Part shown: one piece after another, positions 1 through 8,236 of the stretch | How the letters are laid out: every line of letters starts with the position of its first letter | Position numbering within the stretch: the stretch's first letter is position 1 | Assembly (NCBI GenBank): GCA_945903465.1 | Contig: CAMDOF010000070.1 | Coordinates: forward strand, 1 to 35,621 | Origin: Opitutus sp. GAS368 | GTDB taxonomy: Bacteria > Verrucomicrobiota > Verrucomicrobiia > Opitutales > Opitutaceae | Length of the DNA: 35,621 bases | Reading direction: 5' to 3' | The notes under the pieces: model-generated | Databases searched by the model: none | Seen by the model: only the letters and a program-made list of their open reading frames with translations | Told to the model about the DNA's origin: nothing | Program-made: the position numbers and the translations under genes

Positions 1-222
1 TATGAGTGAATTCAGTCGGAGCCAAACCGTAAGATCGGTGGGAGTTCCTTGGCGGATGGCTTCTCCGGCGCGCATGGTGCCGACGATGGAGCCCAACCAG
101 CCGCACTGAATCAGCAACAAGGTGGCGAGAGCTCGGTTGGGCAGGCGCCGCGAGTTGAGCGAAATCACGATGGCGGCGAGGATCGCTGAAAAAACGGCGG
201 CTAAAAACGTGATGGAGATCAT
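1..222 (-). CDS. Membrane protein, N-terminal part only (cut by the window edge)
   Basis: The reading frame starts at an ATG at 220-222 on the minus strand and runs open to the edge, giving 74 residues. It begins MISITFLAAVFSAILAAIVIS, a clear first membrane helix, then a short basic loop (NSRRLPNR) and a second helix (ALATLLLIQCGWLGSIVGTM). The layout resembles the N-terminal membrane region of the sensor kinase at 4485-6479, so it may be a related membrane sensor. That is inference, because no signalling domain is inside the window. It lies 72 bp after the TIGR03067-like gene on the same strand and may share its transcript. A run of nine C (minus strand) sits 9 bp upstream of the start. Confidence 0.6.
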   Translation of the reverse strand, partial: MISITFLAAVFSAILAAIVISLNSRRLPNRALATLLLIQCGWLGSIVGTMRAGEAIRQGTPTDLTVWLRLNSLI

Positions 223-230
223 CTGAAGCG

Positions 231-240
231 CGGGGGGGGG
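231..240. repeat. Homopolymeric G/C tract upstream of a membrane protein gene
   Basis: The plus strand has C followed by nine G (232-240). On the minus strand this is a C9 tract 9 bp before the ATG at 222. Tracts like this can slip and alter expression or spacing, but length variation cannot be judged from one sequence. Confidence 0.5.
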
Positions 241-294
241 CGTTCGGGCGTTGCGGGGTTGCCGGCCATCTGAGCCAGCTTGGGGGCATGCTCT

Positions 295-681
295 TTATCT
301 TCCGGCGAGGGGACGTCTTCGATAACTCGCCAGATAGCGTGGTTGCCCGGCGGCGGTGGTAAATTCGGTCGGGCGGAGTCCGTTTAAGCCGTAGCAAATG
401 CGGAGGAGATCGCCAGCTTGTTGAAAGAGGCAGGGGATTTCACGGTCGGCGTTCGGCCCGGCCGTCCCGCGGAGGGTCAAGCCTGGCGGATTCCGGTCGC
501 ATTCGACGACGTAGGTGCCCGCGTCGCTCACCTCGCCCCCGAACCTAACGAGATAAAAACCAAGGCTCAGTTCCAGCGCGATTTTCTGCGGGAGAAAATC
601 AGGTGCGCTCTCGCCCTCTAATTCGGCTCGAACTAATTGCCAGATACCGTCGATTGTCGTGGGAGTGCGCGGCAGGCTCAT
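295..681 (-). CDS. TIGR03067-like small protein
   Basis: 128 residues with the usual pattern of the TIGR03067 family, which is common in Planctomycetes and Verrucomicrobia and has no established function. Visible marks are an N-terminal G-W-L-V-AELEGE segment, a central V-S-D-A-GTYVVE strand followed by a conserved pattern of NPPGLTLRGTAGPNADRE, then LRICYGLNGLRPTEF near the C terminus. No signal peptide or membrane helix is seen. The start ATG overlaps the rmuC stop by 4 bp, so the two are probably translationally coupled. The family call rests on pattern recognition by eye. Confidence 0.7.
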   Translation of the reverse strand: MSLPRTPTTIDGIWQLVRAELEGESAPDFLPQKIALELSLGFYLVRFGGEVSDAGTYVVECDRNPPGLTLRGTAGPNADREIPCLFQQAGDLLRICYGLNGLRPTEFTTAAGQPRYLASYRRRPLAGR

Positions 682-1985
682 GGTGATGGCTGGACGGAGG
701 CGTGATTGGGCTTCATGAACTCGCGGGCGGCGGTGTCAACGGTCGCGGGGGAACTGAGTGTTTTAGCTCCTTTGGCCCCGAGATCGGCCAATTTTCGTGC
801 GCCGGGGAGGAGGGTGCCCTCGAAAGATCCGACGGCGAGATTGTAGCCTTTGACGGCGGTTTCGAGACCACGGCCGAGTTTATCGAGGTGATCGGCGAAG
901 CCGGCGACACGATCGTAGAGGCTGCGTCCGAGCGCGCTGAGTTCTTCGGCGTTCTGGGCGATTGCCGCCTCGCGCCAGCCCAAAGATGCGGCTTTGAGAA
1001 GGGCAATCAGTGTGGTCGGGGTCGCGAGGAGCACGCGTCGAGCAAGCGCGCGATCCATCAGGGTGTTGTCGGCTTGCAAGGCGGCGGTGAGAAAGTGGTC
1101 TCCGGGGAGAAAGAGAATCACGAATTCTGGTGCGGGCTGAAATTGCGCCCAGTAGTTTTTGGCTCCGAGGGAGTCGATGTGGCCGCGGATTTTGTTGGCG
1201 TGCTCGCTAAGGCAGGCGGCGCGGGTGGGTTCGTCGGTGTTTTCGCTGGCGGCGCGAAATGCTGCGAGGGGAGTTTTGGCATCGACGACAATGCGTTGGC
1301 CACCGGGCAGGCGCACCACGAGATCGGCGCGGAGGCCCCCCGCGGATTCCTGCTCAGCAAAGTCGCAGTAGGGTAGCATATCGGCCATTTCGACAACGCG
1401 GCGCAGTTGTAATTCGCCCCAACTGCCCGCGTAAGTGGTCGAGCGGAGGGCGGTGGAAAGCCGAGTGGCTTCGGTCTGCAGCTGGTGCTGAGCAGAGAGC
1501 AGGGCCTTGAGTTGCTCGCCAAGGGCGCCGTAGGCCCCCGCTCGTAATTTCTCGATTTCATTCATCTTCGAATCGACTTTTTCGAGCGAGTCGCGGAGGG
1601 GTTGCACGATTGCACTGACGGCGACCGTGCGTTGGGCAAGCTCACCGATAGACTGGGTCTGAAGCTGGGCGAAGGCGAGTTTCGCCTGCTCTAAGAAATC
1701 GTTGCGATTACTACGGAGGGCATCCGCTGAGAGGGCCTTAAACTCGTGGGTGAGTTTTACTTGGGTACTCTGCGCGTTCTCCAGCTGAGCGGAAAGTTGG
1801 GCATTCGTTTGGGTGAAATCGGCAAGCTGCCCTCGTAGGCTGGTGATCTCGGTAAGGTATCGGGTGATCTCCTCATCTTTGGCACGAACGCGCTCGCGCA
1901 AAGTTGATTCGCGGGCGCGCAGAAAGAACCCAATGATCGCGATCAAGGATACGCCAATCAGAAGTAAAATCGGGGGCGTCACCAC
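678..1985 (-). CDS. rmuC: DNA recombination protein RmuC
   Basis: 435 residues, the normal size for RmuC. There is an N-terminal membrane anchor (residues about 4-22, PPILLLIGVSLIAIIGFFL), a long coiled coil (about 25-180), then the conserved RmuC core. The core shows GSWGELQLRRVVE, VVDAKTPLAAFRAA and FLPGDHFLTAALQ, plus a region ending TPTTLIALLKAASLGWR. RmuC is a predicted nuclease-fold protein that limits inversions at short repeats in E. coli; its biochemistry is not settled. VDAKTPL is the recognisable fold motif. The gene is divergent from the kinase at 2132. A TATACT (minus strand, plus positions 2041-2046) about 55 bp upstream of the start could be its -10 box. Confidence 0.93.
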   Translation of the reverse strand: MVTPPILLLIGVSLIAIIGFFLRARESTLRERVRAKDEEITRYLTEITSLRGQLADFTQTNAQLSAQLENAQSTQVKLTHEFKALSADALRSNRNDFLEQAKLAFAQLQTQSIGELAQRTVAVSAIVQPLRDSLEKVDSKMNEIEKLRAGAYGALGEQLKALLSAQHQLQTEATRLSTALRSTTYAGSWGELQLRRVVEMADMLPYCDFAEQESAGGLRADLVVRLPGGQRIVVDAKTPLAAFRAASENTDEPTRAACLSEHANKIRGHIDSLGAKNYWAQFQPAPEFVILFLPGDHFLTAALQADNTLMDRALARRVLLATPTTLIALLKAASLGWREAAIAQNAEELSALGRSLYDRVAGFADHLDKLGRGLETAVKGYNLAVGSFEGTLLPGARKLADLGAKGAKTLSSPATVDTAAREFMKPNHASVQPSP

Positions 1986-2068
1986 TGGGTGATACTCGTG
2001 GGCTCGGGTGCTCTAATCAATCTCGGATACGTTTCTTGACAGTATAAATTTCGCTATGCAGAGATTTG

Positions 2069-2093
2069 TTGAGTAATGAGGTTTATTACTCAA
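2069..2093. promoter_or_regulatory. Perfect inverted repeat in the rmuC / signalling-operon divergent promoter region
   Basis: TTGAGTAAT (2069-2077) and ATTACTCAA (2085-2093) are exact reverse complements with a 7-bp spacer. The element lies 39 bp upstream of the ATG of the first signalling gene and 84 bp from the rmuC start. TGAGGT (2077-2082) is also complementary to ACCTCA (2120-2125). The symmetry suggests a site for a dimeric regulator, possibly for self-regulation of the operon, though no DNA-binding domain is seen among its products. Confidence 0.5.
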
Positions 2094-2131
2094 TCGATCA
2101 GCCTATCTTGGTATTTTTTACCTCATAAACT

Positions 2132-3283
2132 ATGCTCACTCAACACAGTCCTGATTTAACTCCAGATGAGAGTTCGGGCCGAGCACATGTTTTGGTGGTT
2201 GATGATGAATACGGTCCGAGAGAATCGATTGCGTTTAGCCTTTCCGGTGAATTCAAGGTCGACACGGCGTCGCGAGCGAAGGACGCGCTCGCAAAACTCC
2301 AAGCGCAGACCTATGCAGCCGTGGTTTTGGACATTCGAATGCCGGAAATGGATGGCATTCGGGCCTTGGAAGAGTTGCGGAAGATCGACCCGTACGTGTC
2401 GGTCATTATGCTGACGGGGTATGGCACATTGTTGACGGCGCAGCAGGCGATGCTGGCGGGCGCCAACCAGTACCTGCGTAAACCGCCAGATGTCGAGGAG
2501 TTGGTCCAGTCGGTACGGCGGCAGACGATGGCGACGCGCTTGCGGCGGGCCCAGGTCCGGGCGAGCACGGAAGCGCAGGGTCTGAACGACGCCCTCAAGC
2601 TTGAGATCGAGGAAAATGCGCCGCACCTTTGGCGATCCCGTGCCTCCGTGGAGTTAGTGCATGATCTAAATAATCCGCTGACAGTCGTAATCGGATACGC
2701 GGCGCTGGTCGCGGAAGAGGCAAAGTTATTGGAGAAACGCGACCCAGAAACGGCGAAGAAGTTAGTGGATTACTCGGTTTTGGTGGAGAAGGCGGCGGAG
2801 TATTGTCATCACCTCTCCGAGAATTGGCGGTTGGCGTCGAAGCGCGTGTCCGCGTTTCAGCTAGTCGATTTAGTGCAGATTGCCCGGGAAGTGCGCGAGG
2901 TGCTTTTTTTCGGGACAACGGCCATTCAGATGGAGGGTTTGGCCCAAGCCAACGTCCGGGGTTCAAAGTTTGAATTGATGCGAGTGATGCAGAATTTATT
3001 TAAGAATTCCTTGGAGGCGGGGGCGACCGTGGTGGTGGTTTCATGGCAGGAGGTGAGCGGGAAAATGGGAATGGTCATTAGTGATAATGGCAGCGGGATG
3101 AGCGCCGAGGCAGGTAAGCGGGCGATGCAAGGTGGCTTCACCAGCAAGTCGACGGGTACGGGCTTGGGGCTGAGTATCTGCCGACACTTGGCGGGGGCGC
3201 ACGGTGCGACTTTTGCGCTCGAATCAGTCGCGGGGCAAGGGACGACGGTGCGGCTTGTTTTTCCGGCCGTGCCGATCGGATGA
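2132..3283 (+). CDS. Response-regulator receiver / histidine kinase hybrid
   Basis: 383 residues with no membrane segment, so cytoplasmic. Residues about 18-135 are a receiver: acidic pair D24-D25, phosphoacceptor D67 in VVLDIRMPEMDG, T95 and K117 (LRKPP). After a linker comes a kinase core with an H box at H177 (VHDLNNPLTVVIGY). A HATPase domain follows, with an N box (MQNLFKNSLEAGA), a G1 box (ISDNGSGMS) and a G2 box (GTGLGLSICRH). Receiver-first hybrids usually receive phosphate from another kinase and then tune their own output. The membrane kinase at 4485-6479 is the natural partner. First gene of the overlapping operon; its stop overlaps the next ATG by 4 bp. Confidence 0.9.
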   Translation: MLTQHSPDLTPDESSGRAHVLVVDDEYGPRESIAFSLSGEFKVDTASRAKDALAKLQAQTYAAVVLDIRMPEMDGIRALEELRKIDPYVSVIMLTGYGTLLTAQQAMLAGANQYLRKPPDVEELVQSVRRQTMATRLRRAQVRASTEAQGLNDALKLEIEENAPHLWRSRASVELVHDLNNPLTVVIGYAALVAEEAKLLEKRDPETAKKLVDYSVLVEKAAEYCHHLSENWRLASKRVSAFQLVDLVQIAREVREVLFFGTTAIQMEGLAQANVRGSKFELMRVMQNLFKNSLEAGATVVVVSWQEVSGKMGMVISDNGSGMSAEAGKRAMQGGFTSKSTGTGLGLSICRHLAGAHGATFALESVAGQGTTVRLVFPAVPIG

Positions 3284-4491
3284 AACGCCGCCGCGTCAAA
3301 ATTACTGGCATTGGTCCAGTGACTCCGGCCGGAATTGGTCGGGAAAGTTTCTGGAAAGGTATTTTGGAGCCGGTGAGTCGCGTGCGGCCCTATGAGAAAC
3401 TGGGGGAGGAGCTTGGTCCGTTCGTGGCGGCTTACCTCTCTAATTTTGAAATTGGAAAGTTCTTTGAAGATAAACGAGATATTCCTCGAGGCGTCGCTCG
3501 GCACACGTTGTTTGCGGTGGCCGCGGCCCTTTTGGCACTCCGCGATGCGCAGCTCGGCAAGAGTGAGCTCCAGCGATTGAGCTGCGCGGTGGTGATCGGT
3601 TCATCGCTTTTGGATTTTGGCGGGATTGGGGCCTCCATCGAGGCGGTGCAGCGCCGCGGTTTCCGGGCCGCTCATGCTCGCGCAATTTTTACGACTAGTT
3701 CGACCGGTATCGTCGAGGTGGTGAGTCAAGTGTGCGGGATTATCGGGCGGACGCGGGCGGTGCAGACGTCGTGTTGCTCTGGCCTCGATGCAATTGGGCA
3801 GGCGGCGGAATTGGTGGCAGCGGGGGAGGTTGACCTGGCGCTTTGCGGAGGAACGGAATGCCCCCTGCACCAGTTTCCTTTATTGGAGTTGAGGGCGGCG
3901 GGTTTGACGCCGCCAACCGCCGAAATGCCTGAGCGGATGGCCCGTCCTTTCGATTTATGGCGAACCACGGGAGTGGTGAGTGAAGGGGCCGCCGTCCTGG
4001 TACTGGAGCCAGAATCCAGTCCGCGGGCGGGTTACTCGTTTATTTCGGGTTATGGATTCGCCAGTGATCCACCCGATGCGGTGTGTGGGGGATTAGTGCA
4101 ATCGGCAAGACTGGCGCTGGCGGCGTCTCGTTTGCGCCCGGAGTCCATTGATTGCATCAATGCGTGGGGGCCCGGTCATAAGTTGGTCGATGCAGGGGAA
4201 GCCGATGCCATGGTGGCCGTTTTTGGCAAGGGGCTGGAGCGTATCCCCGTCTTTTCCATCAAGGGCGCCATCGGCAGTCCGCTGGGCGCCGCTCCTGCGA
4301 TCCAAGTGGCCGTGTCGGCGTTGGCGCACCAACGCGAAATGATTCCACCGACCGTCAACTGGGAGTATCCCGATCCGGCTTGCCCGCTAAACTTGAGCAA
4401 TCGCGCGCGATCAATTCAGACTGATGCTGCTTTGGTCAACGCGCATGGAGTCGGTGGGGTCAACACGAGCCTAGTGCTACAGCGATGTTAA
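3280..4491 (+). CDS. Beta-ketoacyl synthase-like protein lacking both catalytic histidines
   Basis: 403 residues, the size of a FabF-type ketosynthase, with the thiolase-fold landmarks in order. The nucleophile region is VQTSCCSGLDA (C165), followed by the LALCGGTEC turn and the C-terminal NAHGVGGVNTSLVL loop. In FabF the triad is Cys-His-His with a helping Lys. Here the first His motif (NAHGT) reads NAWGPGH, so W296 replaces His. The second region (K..TGH.LGAAG) reads SIKGAIGSPLGAAP: K328 is kept and S333 replaces His. Normal decarboxylative condensation is therefore unlikely; the protein may bind or transfer acyl groups or act as a chain-length-factor-like partner. No acyl carrier protein gene is nearby. 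It sits between two kinase genes and overlaps both. Confidence 0.85.
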   Translation: MKRRRVKITGIGPVTPAGIGRESFWKGILEPVSRVRPYEKLGEELGPFVAAYLSNFEIGKFFEDKRDIPRGVARHTLFAVAAALLALRDAQLGKSELQRLSCAVVIGSSLLDFGGIGASIEAVQRRGFRAAHARAIFTTSSTGIVEVVSQVCGIIGRTRAVQTSCCSGLDAIGQAAELVAAGEVDLALCGGTECPLHQFPLLELRAAGLTPPTAEMPERMARPFDLWRTTGVVSEGAAVLVLEPESSPRAGYSFISGYGFASDPPDAVCGGLVQSARLALAASRLRPESIDCINAWGPGHKLVDAGEADAMVAVFGKGLERIPVFSIKGAIGSPLGAAPAIQVAVSALAHQREMIPPTVNWEYPDPACPLNLSNRARSIQTDAALVNAHGVGGVNTSLVLQRC

Positions 4492-6479
4492 TGCCTTTCG
4501 CCGCTTTTCTGGGCGTCCTCATCGGAGGACTCATCCTTTGGTCGAACCCGGCCCGGACGGTGAACCGCGTGACGTTTACCTGCTCTCTGCACATTGCCGC
4601 CTGGTTGTTGTGCCGGTACCTCGCGATGACCTCACCGTCGGATGGGCTGCGGTGGCTGAAGTGGACGTGCGCGGTTAGTGCTCTCGGGCCATTTCATTTC
4701 TGGATGGTGAAGGAGTGCATTGCCCAAGAGCGGGTGGTGTTTAATTTAAGCTGGTTGCGGAGAAGCTGGGGTTGGATGTTGTTTTCGATTTTAACGAGTG
4801 CGGTTGTTTTTACGGAGTACTTTATCCCGTCGTACTCCACGGCGAATCAGCGGGTTTTTGGGTGGGGTTATTACGGATTTATTGTCGGGGTCTACGCCGC
4901 GTACCTCTATCTTTTTTACGATGCTTATTTAGAGACGAAGCGTCTGGAGGGGGGGCGGCGCTTGGAAGTCCAAGTCTGGCTGGGAGGCGGGTGTGCGATG
5001 GGGAGTACTATTTTGACGTTAATGGCGCTCAATGCGTTGACTAAAGATCCCGTCTATTTGCGTCCGCAGGCGCTGGTGGTGCTGATTTTTTTCACGGGGA
5101 CGGCCGTGGCGATTACCATCAATAAGATATTTGATGCGCGGCAGATTATTCGTCTCTGCCTTGAGAAGATCACTTTAGTGGTGCTGGTGGCGGGGGTAGC
5201 GGTTGCTCTGGAAATAGGGTTCAGCTTTTTTCTGCCGCCGACCATCGGATTTCTAGTAACCACGGCTGCGGCATTATGGTTTTCGGTGAAGTTGAATGAT
5301 TTTTTAAATCGTGTCTTTCAGTTTTATCCCGAGGCGACCGCGGCCCGCAGGGCGACTTATCTAGCGGCGCAGCAGGAATCGAAGATGGATCGCCTGGAGA
5401 GTGCTTTTTTGTCGGTTTTAAGAGGGTGGGGGCAGACGGAAAATGCCGTCATTATCTCGGAAATTAAAGAGACGTTGGGCTCCAACGATTCGGCGCTGGA
5501 CAAGGATGGCCTGTTATTATCGGCGATGAGGGAACTCAAGTGGGTCACTCCCGAGCGTTTGGCGCGCGAACGGACCACGACGGGGCGCGACGCGTTGGTT
5601 CAGTTTATTCAAGAGAAACGGCTGGGCGTTCTCATATTTGAAAAGGGGCCAGGTTTCTCAATTTTGATTGGAGTCGGGGTGGGGGCCTCGCGCCGTCCGT
5701 ACACCTACCCGCAGGTAACCCAGTTGCACGAGCTCGCGTCGATCATGGAAAGTGCCTTGGAGCGCGCGCATTTTTCGACCAAGGTGCAACGAAGCGAGCA
5801 ACTAGCGACTGTCGGCTTGCTGGGGGCGAGCTTGGCCCATGAGATTCGCAACCCGCTCGTCTCGATCAAAACTTTCGTGCAATTACTCCCTTCGCACTAT
5901 GAAGATGCTCGGTTTCGCGATAAATTTTTTAAATTGATTGGGGAGGAGGTTGGGCGAATTGATCAACTGACGCAGCAACTGCTAGATCTTTCCAGTCCCC
6001 GTACCTTTGAAAGTAAAACGATCGAGCTGCACCCCTTGATTCGCGGAGCTTTGGAATTGGTGTCGGCGAAGGCGGGCTATCGCCAAGTGCATTTTATCAC
6101 GGATTTAGGAGCCAATCCGGATGAGGCGTTTACCGATGCATCGGCGGCCAAGCAGGTGTTTCTCAACCTGTGCTTCAACGCGATCCAAGCGGTGGAATTG
6201 CAACCCAGTGACGACCGCTGGATCCGGGTCTCGACGCGTAACCGAGAAGGAGGGATTGAGTTGATCGTGTCTGATAGTGGGCCGGGAATCGCGCCGGAAC
6301 TTCGGGCGAAGCTTTTCCAGCCATTTCAGACGACTAAGTCCTCCGGCTTTGGCCTAGGATTAGCGATTTGTAGCGATATTCTCTCCAACATAAAAGCGAG
6401 GATCAGCGTGGATCCCCATGAGTTTGGATATGGCGCGACCTTCCGCGTCTTTTTCCCATGTCAACCCTCGTCATTTTAG
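4485..6479 (+). CDS. Membrane sensor histidine kinase
   Basis: 664 residues. Residues 1-275 form about seven to eight hydrophobic helices, for example 5-20, 62-78, 97-115, 128-147, 168-184, 195-212, 229-250 and 252-268. Residues about 300-430 look like a GAF-type linker. The kinase core has the H box at H452 (SLAHEIRNPLVSIKTFVQLL), the N box (LNLCFNAIQAV, N565), G1 (SDSGPGIAP, 597-604) and G2 (GFGLGLAI, 621-628). All catalytic motifs look intact. The ATG at 4485 overlaps the preceding stop (ATGTTAATG); a start at 4491 is equally possible. This is the only operon member that could sense membrane or envelope signals. The layout resembles PrsK kinases, but no exosortase system is present. Confidence 0.9.
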   Translation: MLMPFAAFLGVLIGGLILWSNPARTVNRVTFTCSLHIAAWLLCRYLAMTSPSDGLRWLKWTCAVSALGPFHFWMVKECIAQERVVFNLSWLRRSWGWMLFSILTSAVVFTEYFIPSYSTANQRVFGWGYYGFIVGVYAAYLYLFYDAYLETKRLEGGRRLEVQVWLGGGCAMGSTILTLMALNALTKDPVYLRPQALVVLIFFTGTAVAITINKIFDARQIIRLCLEKITLVVLVAGVAVALEIGFSFFLPPTIGFLVTTAAALWFSVKLNDFLNRVFQFYPEATAARRATYLAAQQESKMDRLESAFLSVLRGWGQTENAVIISEIKETLGSNDSALDKDGLLLSAMRELKWVTPERLARERTTTGRDALVQFIQEKRLGVLIFEKGPGFSILIGVGVGASRRPYTYPQVTQLHELASIMESALERAHFSTKVQRSEQLATVGLLGASLAHEIRNPLVSIKTFVQLLPSHYEDARFRDKFFKLIGEEVGRIDQLTQQLLDLSSPRTFESKTIELHPLIRGALELVSAKAGYRQVHFITDLGANPDEAFTDASAAKQVFLNLCFNAIQAVELQPSDDRWIRVSTRNREGGIELIVSDSGPGIAPELRAKLFQPFQTTKSSGFGLGLAICSDILSNIKARISVDPHEFGYGATFRVFFPCQPSSF

Positions 6480-8236
6480 CGACGAACGACGGGGTTTTGG
6501 CGGAGGGATGGGCGCGCCAAATGCCGGCGGGGGTGAATACGCGGCGATTGGGCGAGGGCTTTTTTCCGAGAGGTCCGACGCTCGGATTTTCCGCGGTAGT
6601 TGTTTTGGACGCGGTGTGTGAAGAGGACTTGCCGCCGGCTTTGGCGGGTTGTCCGGCGATTTTCGTGGGTGAACCGGGCAGCAGCACGTTCGCTCAGGCG
6701 AAACTTTCGAACCGAGCGAAGACTTATCTCTCCTATGAGGAAAGCGCGATCCGCTTGGGTGAATTTGTACCTTTGTTGGTTGAGCTAGCGGAAAGGCAGG
6801 GGCTGGTGGAGATGCTGAAGGAAAAGTTGGACAGTGGTGAACCAGCGCCGTCGAGGGCGCGCAGCCGGCCGGCCGAGTCGTCGGAATTTTGGGGGTTCTT
6901 GGAGGGTGCGATGGAAAACTTGGACGCACCCGAGCATTTGCTGATGGAGTTTCGCAGGGCCTCCCGGCATTTATTGTGCGCCTCCCATGTGTTTTTTTTC
7001 CAGCGGGAGGCGGATGGTTTTCGGGCGGATCGGGGGGATTGGTCCTTCAAGGAAGATGATCCCCTCGTCGCTTTTTTCGAAAAGCATCCGGCGCTGATTG
7101 ATGGGATAAACTGGGAGGTGCCGGCGGATCCGGTGGCGGAATTGGCGGTGCGAAATCGGCTGGCGTTATGGGGGGCGCGTTTGTTGGTGCCGGTGCATGA
7201 CCACGGGCGTCTGCTTGGGTTGATTGCGCTGGGGGTGCGCGACGATGGTCAGGCTTACGACGAAATGGACCGAGCGCGGGCGGTTTTTTTTGGTCGGCTG
7301 CTGCGGCAGTTTCTAGGCAGATCCAGCCAGTTGACGAAGTTGAACCAGTGGGCGGATTCGGTGAAAATGGGTGCGAAATATTTTCCGGGCACGTTGCTCT
7401 TGGGTGCGGTCGAAAGTCCGCCCCGGCAGGTTCCCTTGGTGGTGCGGGATTTGGTTGGTCAGGCGAGGACAGCGAAGCAGGATTTGCGCGCGCTGCCAAC
7501 GGGAGAGCAGCCGTTTAGGGTAAAGGTCGGAGCGGTCAAGGAAACTGGCGGGGTTTGGGCAACTTGGGAGGAGGCGAGTGGTGAGGTGCATGCGAGTTTG
7601 ACGCGCGAGCGGGCCACCCGCCGAGATTTGTTATGTGAGTTGGCCTTGACGATGGGCCACGAGTTGGGGAACGCGCTGATGTCTCTAGCGACGTTTCGGC
7701 AGTTGGGCGAAGATCGACCGATGCCGGCGGAGTTAGTGGCATCGATGAAGAATGACGTGCGCCAGCTGGAGGCCTTGAATGACAGCATGGCGTTGATGCA
7801 AGGCCTGCATGAAGCGGAGGTGGCACCTTTCGACGTCCGTGAGCTGATGCAAACGCTGGGTCATTCTTTGGGCGTGCGAGTGGAGTTGACGGAGGAACCG
7901 GTGTTGCTCGCCGGCAGCCGGCAGTTAGTGGATTTTGCGCTGCGGGCGATCGTGCGGACCGTCGGTGTAAATCGCCCTGGCAAAGGGTTGCGGGAATTGT
8001 TGGTGCGACTTCGCTCGAGTGGTCGCGGGGACAGTTTGACGGTGTTGGTTTCGATCAAGGGGAAGTCGCTTGAGCTTGAAGGCATTCTGCCCGAGCCCAT
8101 GGCTGAGGCGGTGCCGAACCAAGGCCGGATTGAGGTATTTCTCGCCAAGGAAATTATTCGGCTGCACCAAGGGGAGATTCATGCGGGTCCTGGCCTTGAC
8201 GGCACGGAGATTCTGCTATCGCTACGGAAATTATGA
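6458..8236 (+). CDS. Degenerate sensor-kinase-like protein (probable pseudokinase)
   Basis: 592 residues, overlapping the preceding gene by 22 bp. Residues 1-110 resemble a receiver fold with its acidic pocket lost; D51 in VVVLDAVC is the only candidate. Residues about 150-285 look like a GAF-type sensor. A kinase-type dimerisation helix follows with H401 in LALTMGHELGNALMSLATF, which matches an H box only loosely (HELGNAL for HEIRNPL). The C-terminal part has the place of a HATPase domain, but I see no N-box Asn and no G1 DxGxG or G2 GxGxG loop, so ATP binding is doubtful. It may act as a phosphotransfer or dimerisation partner for the other kinases. The role is inference. Confidence 0.75.
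   Translation: MSTLVILATNDGVLAEGWARQMPAGVNTRRLGEGFFPRGPTLGFSAVVVLDAVCEEDLPPALAGCPAIFVGEPGSSTFAQAKLSNRAKTYLSYEESAIRLGEFVPLLVELAERQGLVEMLKEKLDSGEPAPSRARSRPAESSEFWGFLEGAMENLDAPEHLLMEFRRASRHLLCASHVFFFQREADGFRADRGDWSFKEDDPLVAFFEKHPALIDGINWEVPADPVAELAVRNRLALWGARLLVPVHDHGRLLGLIALGVRDDGQAYDEMDRARAVFFGRLLRQFLGRSSQLTKLNQWADSVKMGAKYFPGTLLLGAVESPPRQVPLVVRDLVGQARTAKQDLRALPTGEQPFRVKVGAVKETGGVWATWEEASGEVHASLTRERATRRDLLCELALTMGHELGNALMSLATFRQLGEDRPMPAELVASMKNDVRQLEALNDSMALMQGLHEAEVAPFDVRELMQTLGHSLGVRVELTEEPVLLAGSRQLVDFALRAIVRTVGVNRPGKGLRELLVRLRSSGRGDSLTVLVSIKGKSLELEGILPEPMAEAVPNQGRIEVFLAKEIIRLHQGEIHAGPGLDGTEILLSLRKL

Noticed and set aside
4485..6479. PrsK kinase of a PEP-CTERM/exosortase system
   Set aside because: The layout is similar, but no exosortase, PrsR regulator or PEP-CTERM protein is present.
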